A stretch of 64,000 nucleotides of DNA from Nonomuraea sp. PA05. GTDB lineage: Bacteria > Actinomycetota > Actinomycetes > Streptosporangiales > Streptosporangiaceae. The notes under the pieces are model-generated. The model was not told the DNA's origin. It worked only from the letters and a program-made list of their open reading frames with translations, and did not search any database. Numbering within the stretch: position 1 is the first letter of the stretch; every line of letters begins with the position of its first letter. The stretch is from positions 62,001-126,000 of the forward strand of contig NZ_VSEY01000037.1 in assembly GCF_008086045.1 (NCBI RefSeq), read 5' to 3'. Shown here piece after piece: positions 7,789 through 17,413 of the stretch. A program made the position numbers and the translations under genes.

Positions 7789-8388
7789 ATGTACGAGGGT
7801 GTCGTCCAGAACCTGATCGACGAGCTGGGTATGCTGCCCGGCGTCGGTCCCAAGAGCGCGCAGCGGATCGCGTTCCACCTGCTGGCGGCCGATCCAGCCG
7901 ACGTCAAACGGCTGGCGCACGCGTTGCTGGAGGTCAAGGAGAAGGTCCGCTTCTGCCGGGTCTGCGGAAATGTGGCCGCGGAGGAAGAGTGCCGCATCTG
8001 CCGCGACACCCGCCGCGACACCCACGTCATCTGCGTGGTCGAGGAGTCGAAGGACGTCGTGGCGATCGAGAAGACGCGCGAGTTCCGCGGCACCTATCAC
8101 GTGCTCGGCGGCGCGATCAGCCCGATCGACGGCGTCGGCCCCGACGACCTGCGCATCCGCGAGCTGATGACGCGGCTGGCCGACGGCCGCGTCACCGAGC
8201 TCATCCTCGCCACCGACCCCAATCTCGAGGGCGAGGCGACGGCTACCTACCTCGCCCGTCTGGTCAAGCCGATGGGCATCAAAGTGACACGACTGGCCAG
8301 CGGTCTGCCTGTGGGCGGTGATCTCGAGTACGCCGACGAGGTCACCTTGGGCCGCGCGTTCGAAGGACGGAGGCTGCTGGATGTCTGA
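7789..8388 (+). CDS. recR: Recombination mediator RecR
   Basis: 199 residues, normal family length. The N-terminal helix-hairpin-helix is visible (LGMLPGVGPKSAQRIAFHLL, residues 13-32), then a four-cysteine zinc finger (C56, C59, C68, C71) and a Toprim domain (CVVEESKDVVAIE from 82 and DPNLEGEATA). RecR acts with RecO to load RecA on gapped DNA. It starts 2 bp after ybaB, and its stop overlaps the start of the next gene, so translation of the three genes is probably coupled. Confidence 0.96.
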   Translation: MYEGVVQNLIDELGMLPGVGPKSAQRIAFHLLAADPADVKRLAHALLEVKEKVRFCRVCGNVAAEEECRICRDTRRDTHVICVVEESKDVVAIEKTREFRGTYHVLGGAISPIDGVGPDDLRIRELMTRLADGRVTELILATDPNLEGEATATYLARLVKPMGIKVTRLASGLPVGGDLEYADEVTLGRAFEGRRLLDV

Positions 8389-8911
8389 CCAGTGGAGCAC
8401 GCTGGCGGAAGAGATCTCCGGGCACGCACAGAACTACGTGGACGGCCTGACCAGGGTCGCGGGCGGCGAGGGCGGCGACGCCATCTGGTCGATCCTGCTG
8501 GTGGAGGTCGCCCAGATGAGCCTGGCGGGCGCCAAGCTGGGCGCCAACCGCGACGTCATCCTTGCCGGCAACTACGAGCCGCCGATGAGCGAGGACCCTG
8601 ACATCGACGGGGTCCGCACGTCGCTGGCGGAGCGGCTGGAGGCGGTGGACGACTACGCCGAGGTGTTCGACCCGTACAAGGACACCAGCGTGACGCCGTA
8701 CCGGCTGTCCGACGACCTGACCGCGGTCGCCGCCGACCTCATCCACGGGCTGCGCCACTACCACGCGGGGCGTCCGCACGAGGCCCTGTGGTGGTGGCAG
8801 TTCTCCTACTTCAACACCTGGGGCAACCACGCGGGCGCCGCGATGCGCGCGCTCCAGGCCCTGGCAGCGCACTCGAGGCTCGACGTGGCCGAGGAAGCCA
8901 CCACGGTCTGA
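8381..8911 (+). CDS. DUF5063 family protein
   Basis: 176 residues. The ATG lies 8 bp inside the end of recR (CTGGATGTCTGA), a coupled arrangement, so this start is preferred over the longer open frame. The protein is acidic and has no signal or membrane segment. Features include WSTLAEEISGHAQNYVDGL and a C-terminal motif WWWQFSYFNTWGNHAGAAMRAL, which I recognise as the DUF5063 family that follows recR in many actinomycetes. Biochemical role unknown; synteny suggests a connection to RecR or simple co-expression. Confidence 0.85.
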   Translation: MSDQWSTLAEEISGHAQNYVDGLTRVAGGEGGDAIWSILLVEVAQMSLAGAKLGANRDVILAGNYEPPMSEDPDIDGVRTSLAERLEAVDDYAEVFDPYKDTSVTPYRLSDDLTAVAADLIHGLRHYHAGRPHEALWWWQFSYFNTWGNHAGAAMRALQALAAHSRLDVAEEATTV

Positions 8912-8958
8912 TCATCCACATAGTGGTACGAACCAACAGGCGCATGAGAGGCCCCCAG

Positions 8959-8964
8959 TAGACT
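8959..8964 (+). promoter_or_regulatory. Candidate -10 for lysC-asd
   Basis: TAGACT lies 31 bp before the lysC GTG, in the only gap (84 bp) of the recR-lysC region. No convincing -35 was seen, so this is tentative. The ribosome binding site GGGAG precedes the GTG. Confidence 0.35.
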
Positions 8965-8995
8965 GGCAGCTCACAGTCCTAACCGGGAGACTCTC

Positions 8996-10266
<1,271 letters not shown>

Positions 10267-10270
<4 letters not shown>

Positions 10271-11328
10271 GCAAGAGGCCCAGTCTGGCACTGATCGGCG
10301 CGACCGGCGCCGTCGGCACCGTCATGCGCGACATCGTGTCGTCGCGTGCGGACATCTGGGGCGAGATCCGCCTCGTCGCCTCCCCGCGCTCGGCGGGCAA
10401 GGTGCTCCAGGTGCGCGGCGAGGACGTCGTCGTGCAGGCCCTGGCGCCCGAGGTGTTCGACGGCATCGACATCGCCATCTTCGACGTGCCCGACGAGGTG
10501 TCGGCCGAGTGGGTGCCGATCGCGGCCGGGCGCGGCGCGATCGTGGTCGACAAGTCCGGCACGTTCCGCATGGAGCCCGACGTCCCGCTGGTCGTGCCCG
10601 AGGTCAACCCGCTCGACGCGCGCAGCAGGCCGCGCAACATCATCTCGACCCCCAACTGCACGACGCTGTCGATGATGGCGGCCATGGGGGCGCTGCACGC
10701 CGAGTTCACGCTCACCGAGCTGGTCGTCGCCTCCTACCAGGCGGTGTCCGGCGCCGGCGTGGCGGGTTCCGCGCGGCTGTACGACGAGATCGAGGCGCTG
10801 GCCGGTGACCGCACGATCGGTCAGAGCGCCGGTGACGTGCGCAAGGCGCTGGCCAACAAGCTGCAGGACGAGTCGCCGTTCCCCGCGCCCATCGCGTTCA
10901 ACGTGGTGCCGTGGGCGGGCTCGGTGAAGGCGGACGGCTGGGCCTCGGAGGAGCTCAAGCTCCGCAACGAGTCCCGCAAGATCCTCGGCATCCCGGACCT
11001 GAAGGTCTCCGCGACCTGCGTCCGCGTCCCGGTGGTCACGACGCACTCGCTGGCCGTGCACGCGCGCTTCGCGCGTGAGATCACGGTCGCCGACGCGCAC
11101 CGCATCCTGCAAGCGGCTCCGACGGTGGTCCTCATGGACGACCCGGAGAACGGGATCTGGCCGACGCCTCTCGACGTGGTGGGCAACGACCCGACGTACG
11201 TGGGTCGCATCCGCCAGGCGATCGACTTCCCGAACACGCTCGATCTGTTCGTGTGCGGTGACAACCTGCGCAAGGGTGCGGCGCTCAACGCGGCGGAGAT
11301 CGCCGAGCTGGTCGCAGCCGAGTTCTAG
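10267..11328 (+). CDS. asd: Aspartate-semialdehyde dehydrogenase
   Basis: 353 residues. Reduces aspartyl phosphate to aspartate semialdehyde with NADPH, directly after LysC in the same pathway. The NADP-binding motif GATGAVGTVM is at 11-20, and the catalytic cysteine C131 is in STPNCTTLSMM. The substrate-binding region with VVTTHS follows near residues 256-261. The ATG overlaps the lysC stop (ATGA), so the two genes are translationally coupled. A rho-independent terminator follows 10 bp after the stop. Confidence 0.96.
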
Positions 11329-11338
11329 CAGTTCCATC

Positions 11339-11380
11339 AGGGTGTGGCGTCGTGCGTCCCGCGCGGCGTCACACCTTTTT
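11339..11380 (+). terminator. Rho-independent terminator of the lysC-asd operon
   Basis: GGTGTGGCG (11341-11349) pairs with CGTCACACC (11367-11375) with one mismatch. Flanking AG/TT extend the stem, and TTTTT follows at 11376-11380. This is the best canonical terminator in the window. Confidence 0.88.
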
Positions 11381-11404
11381 CATGGGCGCGCGCCGTGGGC
11401 TCTG

Positions 11405-12379
11405 TCACCGGAAGAGGATGTCCCAGTGGTCGCTCTCGTCGAAGAACGTGGTGCCTGACTTCGATTTGTAGATCGTCGCCCCGTCGCTGCGCACCCCGGC
11501 CTTGTCGTGGTGTTTGGTGATGTGCCGGTCGATGCAGGCGTTGTGGGAGATGTCCAGCTTGTAGCCGTTGCCGTGGCTGAACTGGCCGGGCGCGTGGCCC
11601 CGCTCGGTGCCGCCGGTCACCATGATCGGGCAGCCGCTCTTCTGCTTGAGCTCGATGGCCCTGGCGATGGTCCCGGTCCGTACCCGGTCCAGTGACGTGC
11701 AGTGGTGCATGTGCTTGCTGACGCAGTTGCCGGTGGACTTGGTGCGCAGGCCCGCGCTCTTCAGCCATCCGTTGGCGGTGGCGTGTGACATCCGCATGGT
11801 GGCGGCCTTGCGCGGCAGGGCCCGCGTCAGATCGACCTGAGCGCGCTTGTAAGCGACTCGGGGCCGTGCTTGCGGCATCTGGGCCACCCCGGTACGTACG
11901 GGGCTCTTCACCGCCTTCGTGGCGGCTTCCCGCTCGAACCGCTCGTTCCGCTTGACGGCCCGGTCGATGGCGCGCGTGGCCCGCGCGTCACGCACGGCCT
12001 GCTCGGCTCGTTCCACGGCGCGCTCGGCTTCGTCCACCCTCGACTTGGCGGCGTCGTCGGCCCTGCGCTCGCGGATCACCTCGGCCCGCTCGACGGCGGC
12101 CAGCGGCCACCTGGTGTCGAGCGCCGGCCAGTCGCCCATCTCCAGCAGCATGAGCTCCTCGTACGCCCAGGGGTGCGGCCCCATCTCGTAGGCGCCCGTC
12201 AGCAGCTCGGCCGCCGACGGTCCGGGGCCGTGCATGGGCCAGCCCTGGTGCAGGCCGCCCTGTGCCGGTGTCCCTTCGGGGTGGGTGGCGGCGGAGGCGG
12301 CCGAGGCCAGCGCGATTATGGTGATCTCAATGCCGAGGAGCGCGACGATGATCAGTCGCACTGTTCCACGTATCCACAT
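11405..12379 (-). CDS. Secreted protein with M15/hedgehog-like C-terminal domain
   Basis: 324 residues from an ATG with AAAAGG 7 nt upstream; a longer open frame exists but lacks this signal. Residues 1-31 form a signal peptide ending in ALASAASA. A charged, coiled-coil-like segment spans about 80-160. The C-terminal 100 residues hold CPIMVTGGTERGH, then H269 and D276 spaced as in the SxHxxGxxxD motif of D-Ala-D-Ala peptidases of family M15, and a final DHWDI with H318. Several cysteines in this domain may form disulfides. Inference: extracellular zinc peptidase or peptidoglycan-binding relative; the expected metal ligands are present but similarity is weak. Confidence 0.6.
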   Translation of the reverse strand: MWIRGTVRLIIVALLGIEITIIALASAASAATHPEGTPAQGGLHQGWPMHGPGPSAAELLTGAYEMGPHPWAYEELMLLEMGDWPALDTRWPLAAVERAEVIRERRADDAAKSRVDEAERAVERAEQAVRDARATRAIDRAVKRNERFEREAATKAVKSPVRTGVAQMPQARPRVAYKRAQVDLTRALPRKAATMRMSHATANGWLKSAGLRTKSTGNCVSKHMHHCTSLDRVRTGTIARAIELKQKSGCPIMVTGGTERGHAPGQFSHGNGYKLDISHNACIDRHITKHHDKAGVRSDGATIYKSKSGTTFFDESDHWDILFR

Positions 12380-12477
12380 GTCGATGCCTTTTCGCGGAAA
12401 TAGCCCTTCCGCCTGAAACGACAATCCCACCTTTCACAGGAGATAACTCGTGCCGCGGGGTCAACTTTGCCTTGTGG

Positions 12478-12489
12478 CGGTGATCACCG
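12478..12489. promoter_or_regulatory. 12-bp palindrome upstream of TetR gene
   Basis: CGGTGATCACCG is perfectly palindromic and sits 38 bp before the GTG of the downstream TetR gene, in the 147-bp gap between divergent genes. It is a possible autoregulatory operator; no experimental support. Confidence 0.4.
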
Positions 12490-12526
12490 TGAGGCTCCAT
12501 GACCTAACCTCGCTCGACGACGTAAA

Positions 12527-13204
12527 GTGACGAACGTGTCCGAAGCCCGAAACCGAGGATCGGAGAGCACGCGAGAGGTCATCGTCGAGACGGCTTTGCG
12601 ACTGTTCAGGGAGCGCGGCTTCGACGCGACCACGATGCGTGCCATCGCCGCCGAGGCGGGGGTGTCCGTGGGTAACGCCTACTACTACTTCGACAGCAAA
12701 GAGGCGTTGATCCAGGCGTATTACGACCGCGCCCAGGCCGAGCACGAGGAGGCGTGCAGACAGTTCCTGGCCACGGAGCAGTCGTTCGCGGGCCGGTTGA
12801 GCGGGGTGCTGCGCGAATGGGTGCGGGTTTCCGAGCCGTACCACGAGTTCGCCGTGAAGTTCTTCAAGCACGCGGCCGAGCCGACCAATCCGCTGAGCCC
12901 GTTCAGCGAGCAGTCGTCCCCGGCGCGCGAGGCGTCGATCGCGATCTACCGCGAGGTCGTGGAGGGGTCGCGGGACCGGATGAACGCCGAGTTGCGTGAG
13001 GAGCTGCCCGAGCTGCTGTGGCTGCTGTCGATGGGCATGGTGCTGTTCTGGGTGCACGACACCTCGCCGGGGTGCGCTCGTACGTACCGGCTGATCGAGG
13101 TGACGGTGCCGCTGGTGGACCGGCTGGTCGGGCTCTCGCACCTGCCGGGTCTGCGCGGCATCACGAAGGACTTCATCGCGGCGGTCCACGAACTGCGGGC
13201 CTAG
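12527..13204 (+). CDS. TetR-family transcriptional regulator
   Basis: 225 residues. The GTG at 12527 is used; a second GTG three codons on is also possible. The N-terminal helix-turn-helix is typical: FRERGFDATTMRAIAAEAGV then SVGNAYYYFDSKEAL (about residues 24-62). The C-terminal ligand-binding part is all-helical and unassigned. It precedes an LLM oxidoreductase and an amidase on the same strand, with 54 bp to the next gene, so it may control them. Confidence 0.9.
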   Translation: MTNVSEARNRGSESTREVIVETALRLFRERGFDATTMRAIAAEAGVSVGNAYYYFDSKEALIQAYYDRAQAEHEEACRQFLATEQSFAGRLSGVLREWVRVSEPYHEFAVKFFKHAAEPTNPLSPFSEQSSPAREASIAIYREVVEGSRDRMNAELREELPELLWLLSMGMVLFWVHDTSPGCARTYRLIEVTVPLVDRLVGLSHLPGLRGITKDFIAAVHELRA

Positions 13205-13211
13205 GGGAACA

Positions 13212-13227
13212 TACCGGTCGGTTGGTA
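13212..13227. promoter_or_regulatory. TACC-N8-GGTA operator-like repeat
   Basis: TACCGGTCGGTTGGTA lies 31 bp before the LLM oxidoreductase start. ACCGGTCGGT-type boxes are frequent operators of actinobacterial TetR regulators. The adjacent TetR is the obvious candidate ligand; this is inference. Confidence 0.4.
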
Positions 13228-13258
13228 AGGTCGTACCCCGACGATCTGGAGGCCGTGC

Positions 13259-14212
13259 ATGAACTGGGGCATGACCATTCCCTTCTACGACCGCTCGCTG
13301 GCCAAGTCGCAGGACCTCATCGCGGAGTTGCCCGGACTCGGCTACACCGACCTGTGGTCGGCCGAGGTGAACGGCGTCGACGGCTTCACCCCGCTGGCCC
13401 TGGCCTCGCAGTGGGCGCCGCAGGCCAGACTGGGCAGCGCCATCGTGCCCGTCTCCACGCGCGGCCCCGGGCTGCTCGCCATGTCCGCCGCCACGCTGGC
13501 CGACCTGGCGCCGGGCCGGTTCGTGCTGGGCATCGGCGCCTCGTCGCCGGCGATCGTCGAGCGGTGGAACGCGGGCACGTTCGAAAAGCCGTACGCGCGC
13601 ACCCGCGACACGCTGCGCTTCCTGAAGAAGGCGCTGGCGGGGGAGAAGGTCTCGGAGAAGTACGAGACGTTCGAGGTCAAGGGCTTCAAGCTGGAGCGCG
13701 CCCCGAAGACGCCGCCCAAGATCGTGCTGGCGGCGCTGCGGCCCAGGATGCTGCGGCTGGCCGCGGAGGAGGCCGACGGGGCCATCACGAACTGGCTCTC
13801 GCCCGACGACGTGCGCAAGGTGCGCGCCGAGATCGGCCCCGGCACCGAGCTGATCGCCCGCCTGTTCGTCTGCGTGGACACCGACGCCGACCGCGTCCGC
13901 GAGACCGCCAGGTGGATGCTGGCCAGCTACCTCACCGTCCCGGTGTACGCGGCCTTCCACGACTGGCTGGGCCGCGGCGAGGTGCTGCGCCCGATGCACG
14001 AGGCCTGGGCGGCCGGCGACCGGCAGGCCGCGCTCAAGGCCATCCCCGACGAGGTGGTGGACTCCCTGATCGTGCACGGCGACGCCGCCACCTGCCGGGC
14101 CCGGATCAGGGAGTACATGGCCAACGGCCTCGACACCCCGGTCCTGGCCCCCATCCCGGGCGGAGACATCCCCATCGACCAGGCGGTACGCGAGCTGGCA
14201 CCGGAGAGGTAG
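13259..14212 (+). CDS. LLM-class (F420-dependent type) oxidoreductase
   Basis: 317 residues of the luciferase-like monooxygenase superfamily. Visible family features are the N-terminal strand MNWGMTIPFYD, GYTDLWSAEVNG, LGSAIVPVSTRGP and ATLADLAPGRFVLGIGASSP (about residues 77-96). The last is characteristic of F420-dependent members. Cofactor choice cannot be proven from sequence. It is followed after 5 bp by an amidase and preceded by a TetR regulator, suggesting a small inducible catabolic or modification operon. Confidence 0.85.
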   Translation: MNWGMTIPFYDRSLAKSQDLIAELPGLGYTDLWSAEVNGVDGFTPLALASQWAPQARLGSAIVPVSTRGPGLLAMSAATLADLAPGRFVLGIGASSPAIVERWNAGTFEKPYARTRDTLRFLKKALAGEKVSEKYETFEVKGFKLERAPKTPPKIVLAALRPRMLRLAAEEADGAITNWLSPDDVRKVRAEIGPGTELIARLFVCVDTDADRVRETARWMLASYLTVPVYAAFHDWLGRGEVLRPMHEAWAAGDRQAALKAIPDEVVDSLIVHGDAATCRARIREYMANGLDTPVLAPIPGGDIPIDQAVRELAPER

Positions 14213-14217
14213 CGGCC

Positions 14218-15636
14218 ATGCGCGAGATCCTGAACATGGACGCCGTCGGCCAGGCGCGGGCGATCAGGGACGGCCAGGTGTCGGCGCGGGAGCTGACCGA
14301 GGCCGCGATCGCCCGCATCGAGGCCGCCGACGGCGAGCTGAACGCGGTCATCCACCGGCGCTTCGACCGGGCGCTGGCCGAGCTGGACACGATCCCGGTC
14401 GGCGCGCCCTTCCGCGGGGTGCCGATCCTGCTGAAGGATTTGGGCTGGCGGGAGGGCGCGGAGCCGTACAGCGCGGGCTCCGGCGTGCGCGACGGGCTGG
14501 TGAACGCCGAGGACGGCCACGGCGTCGTACGGTTGCGCGAGGCGGGCTTCGTGCTGCTCGGCCGGACGAACACGCCGGAGTTCGGCAGCACGATCACCAC
14601 GGAGCCGGCGGCGTTCGGGCCGACCAGGAACCCCTACGATCCGGCGTACTCGGCGGGCGGCTCCAGCGGCGGCTCGGCGGCGGCGGTGGCGGCCGGGATG
14701 GTCGCGCTGGCCACGGCGAGCGACGGCGGCGGCTCGATCCGCATCCCGGCGTCGCTGTGCGGCCTGGTGGGGCTGAAGCCGACGCGCGGGCGCGTCAGCC
14801 TGGGGCCCGCGCTGGGCGAAGGCTGGAGCGGGTTCTCGTGCCCGGGCTTCGTCACCAGGAGCGTGCGTGACACGGCCGCGGCGCTGGACGTCGTGGCGGG
14901 CATGCACCCGGGCGACCCGTACGGCGCGCAGCCCCTGCCCGGCAGGCTCGCCGACGAGGCAGGCCGCGATCCTGGCAGGCTGCGGATCGGGTTCCTGACC
15001 GCGCACCCCAGGGGCGACGTGCCGGAGGTGCCCGAGGCGGCCGAGGCCGTCACGGCGGCCGCCGCGCTGCTGGAGTCGCTCGGCCACGACGTCGCCCCCG
15101 GCGGCCCCGGCGCGCTCGCCGACACCGACTTCCCGCTGCACTTCGGCGCGATCGTGGCCGACAACCTGGCCGCGCTCGTCGCGGCGCTGAGCGAGGCGCG
15201 CGGCAAGCCCGTGGAGCCGGAGGAGCTGGAGCCGCGCAACGCCGCGATGGTGCGGGCGGCGCGCGGGCGCAGCGCCCCCGACCACATCAGGTCCGTGCAG
15301 TGGGTGGACGCCTTCCGCCGCCGCATGGCCGCCTGGTGGGCCGAGGGCCACGACCTGCTGCTCATGCCGTCGCTCGGGGTGGCGCCGTTCCCGCTGGGCT
15401 GGATCCCGCCCGACGACCTCAGCGTCGCCTTCGGCCGCACGGCGCACGCCGTCGCGTTCACCTCGCCGATCAACGCGACGGGCCAGCCCGCTGTGTCGCT
15501 GCCGCTGCACAGGAACGCGGCGGGGCTGCCGGTGGGCGTGCAGCTCGTCGCGGCGGCCGGCCGGGAAGATCTTCTGGTCCGGGTGGCGGCGCAGATCGAG
15601 CAGGTCAGGCCGTTCGAGCACCCGGCCATGCCGTGA
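14218..15636 (+). CDS. Amidase signature family hydrolase
   Basis: 472 residues, normal length. The Ser-cisSer-Lys triad of the family is visible: K73 in ILLKDLGW, the Gly/Ser-rich signature GGSSGGSAAAVAAGMV (147-162), and the nucleophile region DGGGSIRIPASLCGLVGLKP with S173. It hydrolyses carboxamides; substrate unknown. The ATG is 5 bp after the LLM gene, so co-transcription is likely. The long upstream open frame in this reading frame is a shadow of the TetR and LLM genes. Confidence 0.92.
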   Translation: MREILNMDAVGQARAIRDGQVSARELTEAAIARIEAADGELNAVIHRRFDRALAELDTIPVGAPFRGVPILLKDLGWREGAEPYSAGSGVRDGLVNAEDGHGVVRLREAGFVLLGRTNTPEFGSTITTEPAAFGPTRNPYDPAYSAGGSSGGSAAAVAAGMVALATASDGGGSIRIPASLCGLVGLKPTRGRVSLGPALGEGWSGFSCPGFVTRSVRDTAAALDVVAGMHPGDPYGAQPLPGRLADEAGRDPGRLRIGFLTAHPRGDVPEVPEAAEAVTAAAALLESLGHDVAPGGPGALADTDFPLHFGAIVADNLAALVAALSEARGKPVEPEELEPRNAAMVRAARGRSAPDHIRSVQWVDAFRRRMAAWWAEGHDLLLMPSLGVAPFPLGWIPPDDLSVAFGRTAHAVAFTSPINATGQPAVSLPLHRNAAGLPVGVQLVAAAGREDLLVRVAAQIEQVRPFEHPAMP

Positions 15637-15700
15637 CGTAGGGAACTCCTGCCCCCGGCGACGCGTTATGTCGTGAAAAGCCGGGGGTAGGGGGATCTAC

Positions 15701-16048
15701 ATGATGGCGAAGCCAGCACGGGCAGCGGCGGCGTGGCGCACCTACCGCGAGGTGACCAAGCCGGGCTCGCCCAAACTGACGACCAGGCTCAGGGCGATCC
15801 CGCGCATGGTCGGCGCGGTGATGCGCGGCCAGTACGCCGGCATGGGCAAGGGCAAGCTCGCCATGCTCGGCCTCGGCGTGGTCTACCTCATCTCCCCGAT
15901 CGACGTCGTGCCCGACTTCCTCATGCTGATCGGCGTGGCCGACGACTTCGGCGTGTTCCTGTGGCTGATGGCCTCGCTGCTCGGCGAGAGCGGCCGTTAC
16001 GTGGAGCACGAGCGGCACGTGATCCAGGCCCGGCTGGAGGAAGGTTAG
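15701..16048 (+). CDS. YkvA/DUF1232 membrane protein
   Basis: 115 residues. The C-terminal half carries the DUF1232 core: KLAMLGLGVVYLISPIDVVP followed by DFLMLIGVADDFGVFLWLM (about residues 52-90), that is, two hydrophobic helices around the signature SPIDVVPDF. The N-terminus is basic. Function of the family is unknown. Its stop overlaps the stop of the convergent amidohydrolase by 4 bp. Confidence 0.88.
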   Translation: MMAKPARAAAAWRTYREVTKPGSPKLTTRLRAIPRMVGAVMRGQYAGMGKGKLAMLGLGVVYLISPIDVVPDFLMLIGVADDFGVFLWLMASLLGESGRYVEHERHVIQARLEEG

Positions 16049-17241
16049 ATCTCCTCCATCCGTAGCCAGGCCCGTGACGGCAGCGGGTGCCCGAAGAGCC
16101 GGGCCGCGTTGCCGTAGGCCACCCTGGCGATGTCGGCGGGCGGCAGGGTGCCGAGGTTGCGGGCCACCGACTTCTGCGTGTCGGGCCAGGTCGAGTCGGA
16201 GTGCGGGTAGCCGCTCTCCTGGAGCACGTGGTCGAGGCCGACCGCGAGCCGCACCCCCGACAGGGCGTGGTCGTCGAGCGTGCCGAAGAAGAAGTTGCGG
16301 CGCAGCACCTCGCTCGGCTTGATGCCGCCCTCCCACGAAGCCTCGCCGGCGACGGGGTGGTCGAGGGCGTAGTCGGCGCGCTCGGCCAGCATCGGCAGCC
16401 AGCCCACGCCGCCTTCCACGATGAGGATGCGCAGCGAAGGGAAGCGCAGCGGCACCCCCGACCACAGCCAGTCGGCGCAGGCGAACATGGCGCTGGTCGG
16501 CATCAGCGTGGTGATGGCCTCGATGGGCGTGTCAGGCGACGGCACGGGCGACCACGAGGAGTCGCCGGTGTGCAGGCAGACGACGGTGCCGGTCTCCTCG
16601 CAGGCGGCGAAGAACGGGTCCCAGTGGCCGGTGTGGATCGACGGCAGCCGCAGCCGGGTGGGGAACTCGGGGAAGACGACCGCCTTGAAGCCCCTGGCGG
16701 CGTTGGCGCGGATCTCCTTGGCGGCCACGTCGGGGTCGGGCAGCCACGGGAGCTGCAGGCCGATGATCCGCTCGGGGTAGGTGCCGGCCCAGACGTCGAT
16801 GTGCCAGTCGTTCCACGCCTTGACCAGGGCCAGGCCCAGCTCCTGGTCGCGGGTCCTGGCGAACGGCATGCCGGCCTGCCCGGCCAGCATGCCGGGGAAG
16901 CAGAGCGCGGCCCAGATGCCGGCGACGTCCATGTCCTGGATGCGGGCCTCGATGTCGTGGCAGCCGGGGCGCATGTGCTCGAACCGGATCGGGTCGAGCG
17001 TGCGCTGCTCGCGGGGCAGCCCGGCGCCCACGTCGATGCCGGCGCACGGGTACGTCGCGCCGCCGTAGCGCCACACCTGGTGACCCGCGTCCGTCTCCAC
17101 TACCTTCGGCGCGACCTCGGCGTATTTCTCCGGCAGGCGGCCGTCGAACAGGTCGGGAGGCTCGATCAGGTGATCGTCGGCTGAGATGATCACATAGTCG
17201 CGCCGCCTGGGGTCAGGGTCGGGGAGCAGCGGCGTAGTCAC
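16045..17241 (-). CDS. Amidohydrolase family 2 (ACMSD-like) protein
   Basis: 398 residues. The N-terminal DYVIISADDHLIEPPDLFDG provides the metal-binding D-x-H of amidohydrolase_2 proteins. Further ligands are likely in CLHTGDSSW (H224 region) and near FFFGTLDDHALSGV. These enzymes are zinc-dependent decarboxylases or hydrolases of aromatic acids; the exact substrate is unknown. The gene is monocistronic on the minus strand, with a hairpin region separating it from the phosphatase gene upstream. Confidence 0.88.
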   Translation of the reverse strand: MTTPLLPDPDPRRRDYVIISADDHLIEPPDLFDGRLPEKYAEVAPKVVETDAGHQVWRYGGATYPCAGIDVGAGLPREQRTLDPIRFEHMRPGCHDIEARIQDMDVAGIWAALCFPGMLAGQAGMPFARTRDQELGLALVKAWNDWHIDVWAGTYPERIIGLQLPWLPDPDVAAKEIRANAARGFKAVVFPEFPTRLRLPSIHTGHWDPFFAACEETGTVVCLHTGDSSWSPVPSPDTPIEAITTLMPTSAMFACADWLWSGVPLRFPSLRILIVEGGVGWLPMLAERADYALDHPVAGEASWEGGIKPSEVLRRNFFFGTLDDHALSGVRLAVGLDHVLQESGYPHSDSTWPDTQKSVARNLGTLPPADIARVAYGNAARLFGHPLPSRAWLRMEEI

Positions 17242-17360
17242 GCAGGTAACCGTACGACGGCGGGATAACGTCGAACAAGCTGCGACGTATCCGTTGGGTA
17301 TCCGAGAGGGTATTTGACCCGGGACCGCCGGGAGGGGGATGGCTGGCGATCCCGGGAGTG

Positions 17361-17391
17361 GCGAACCCGCCTCGCGCAGGGACGGGTTCGC
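17361..17391 (-). terminator. 9-bp hairpin after the SURF1-phosphatase pair
   Basis: GCGAACCCG (17361-17369) and CGGGTTCGC (17383-17391) form a perfect stem 23 bp beyond the stop of the phosphatase gene. There is no T-run, so a terminator role is tentative. Nothing else was seen in the 172-bp gap. Confidence 0.4.
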
Positions 17392-17413
17392 ACGCCCTCT
17401 ACCCCGGCGGCGT

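Noticed and set aside
12461..14077. 538-codon minus-strand frame opposite TetR and LLM genes
   Set aside because: Shadow ORF with Arg/Gly-rich composition and no RBS. TetR and LLM on the plus strand have canonical motifs.
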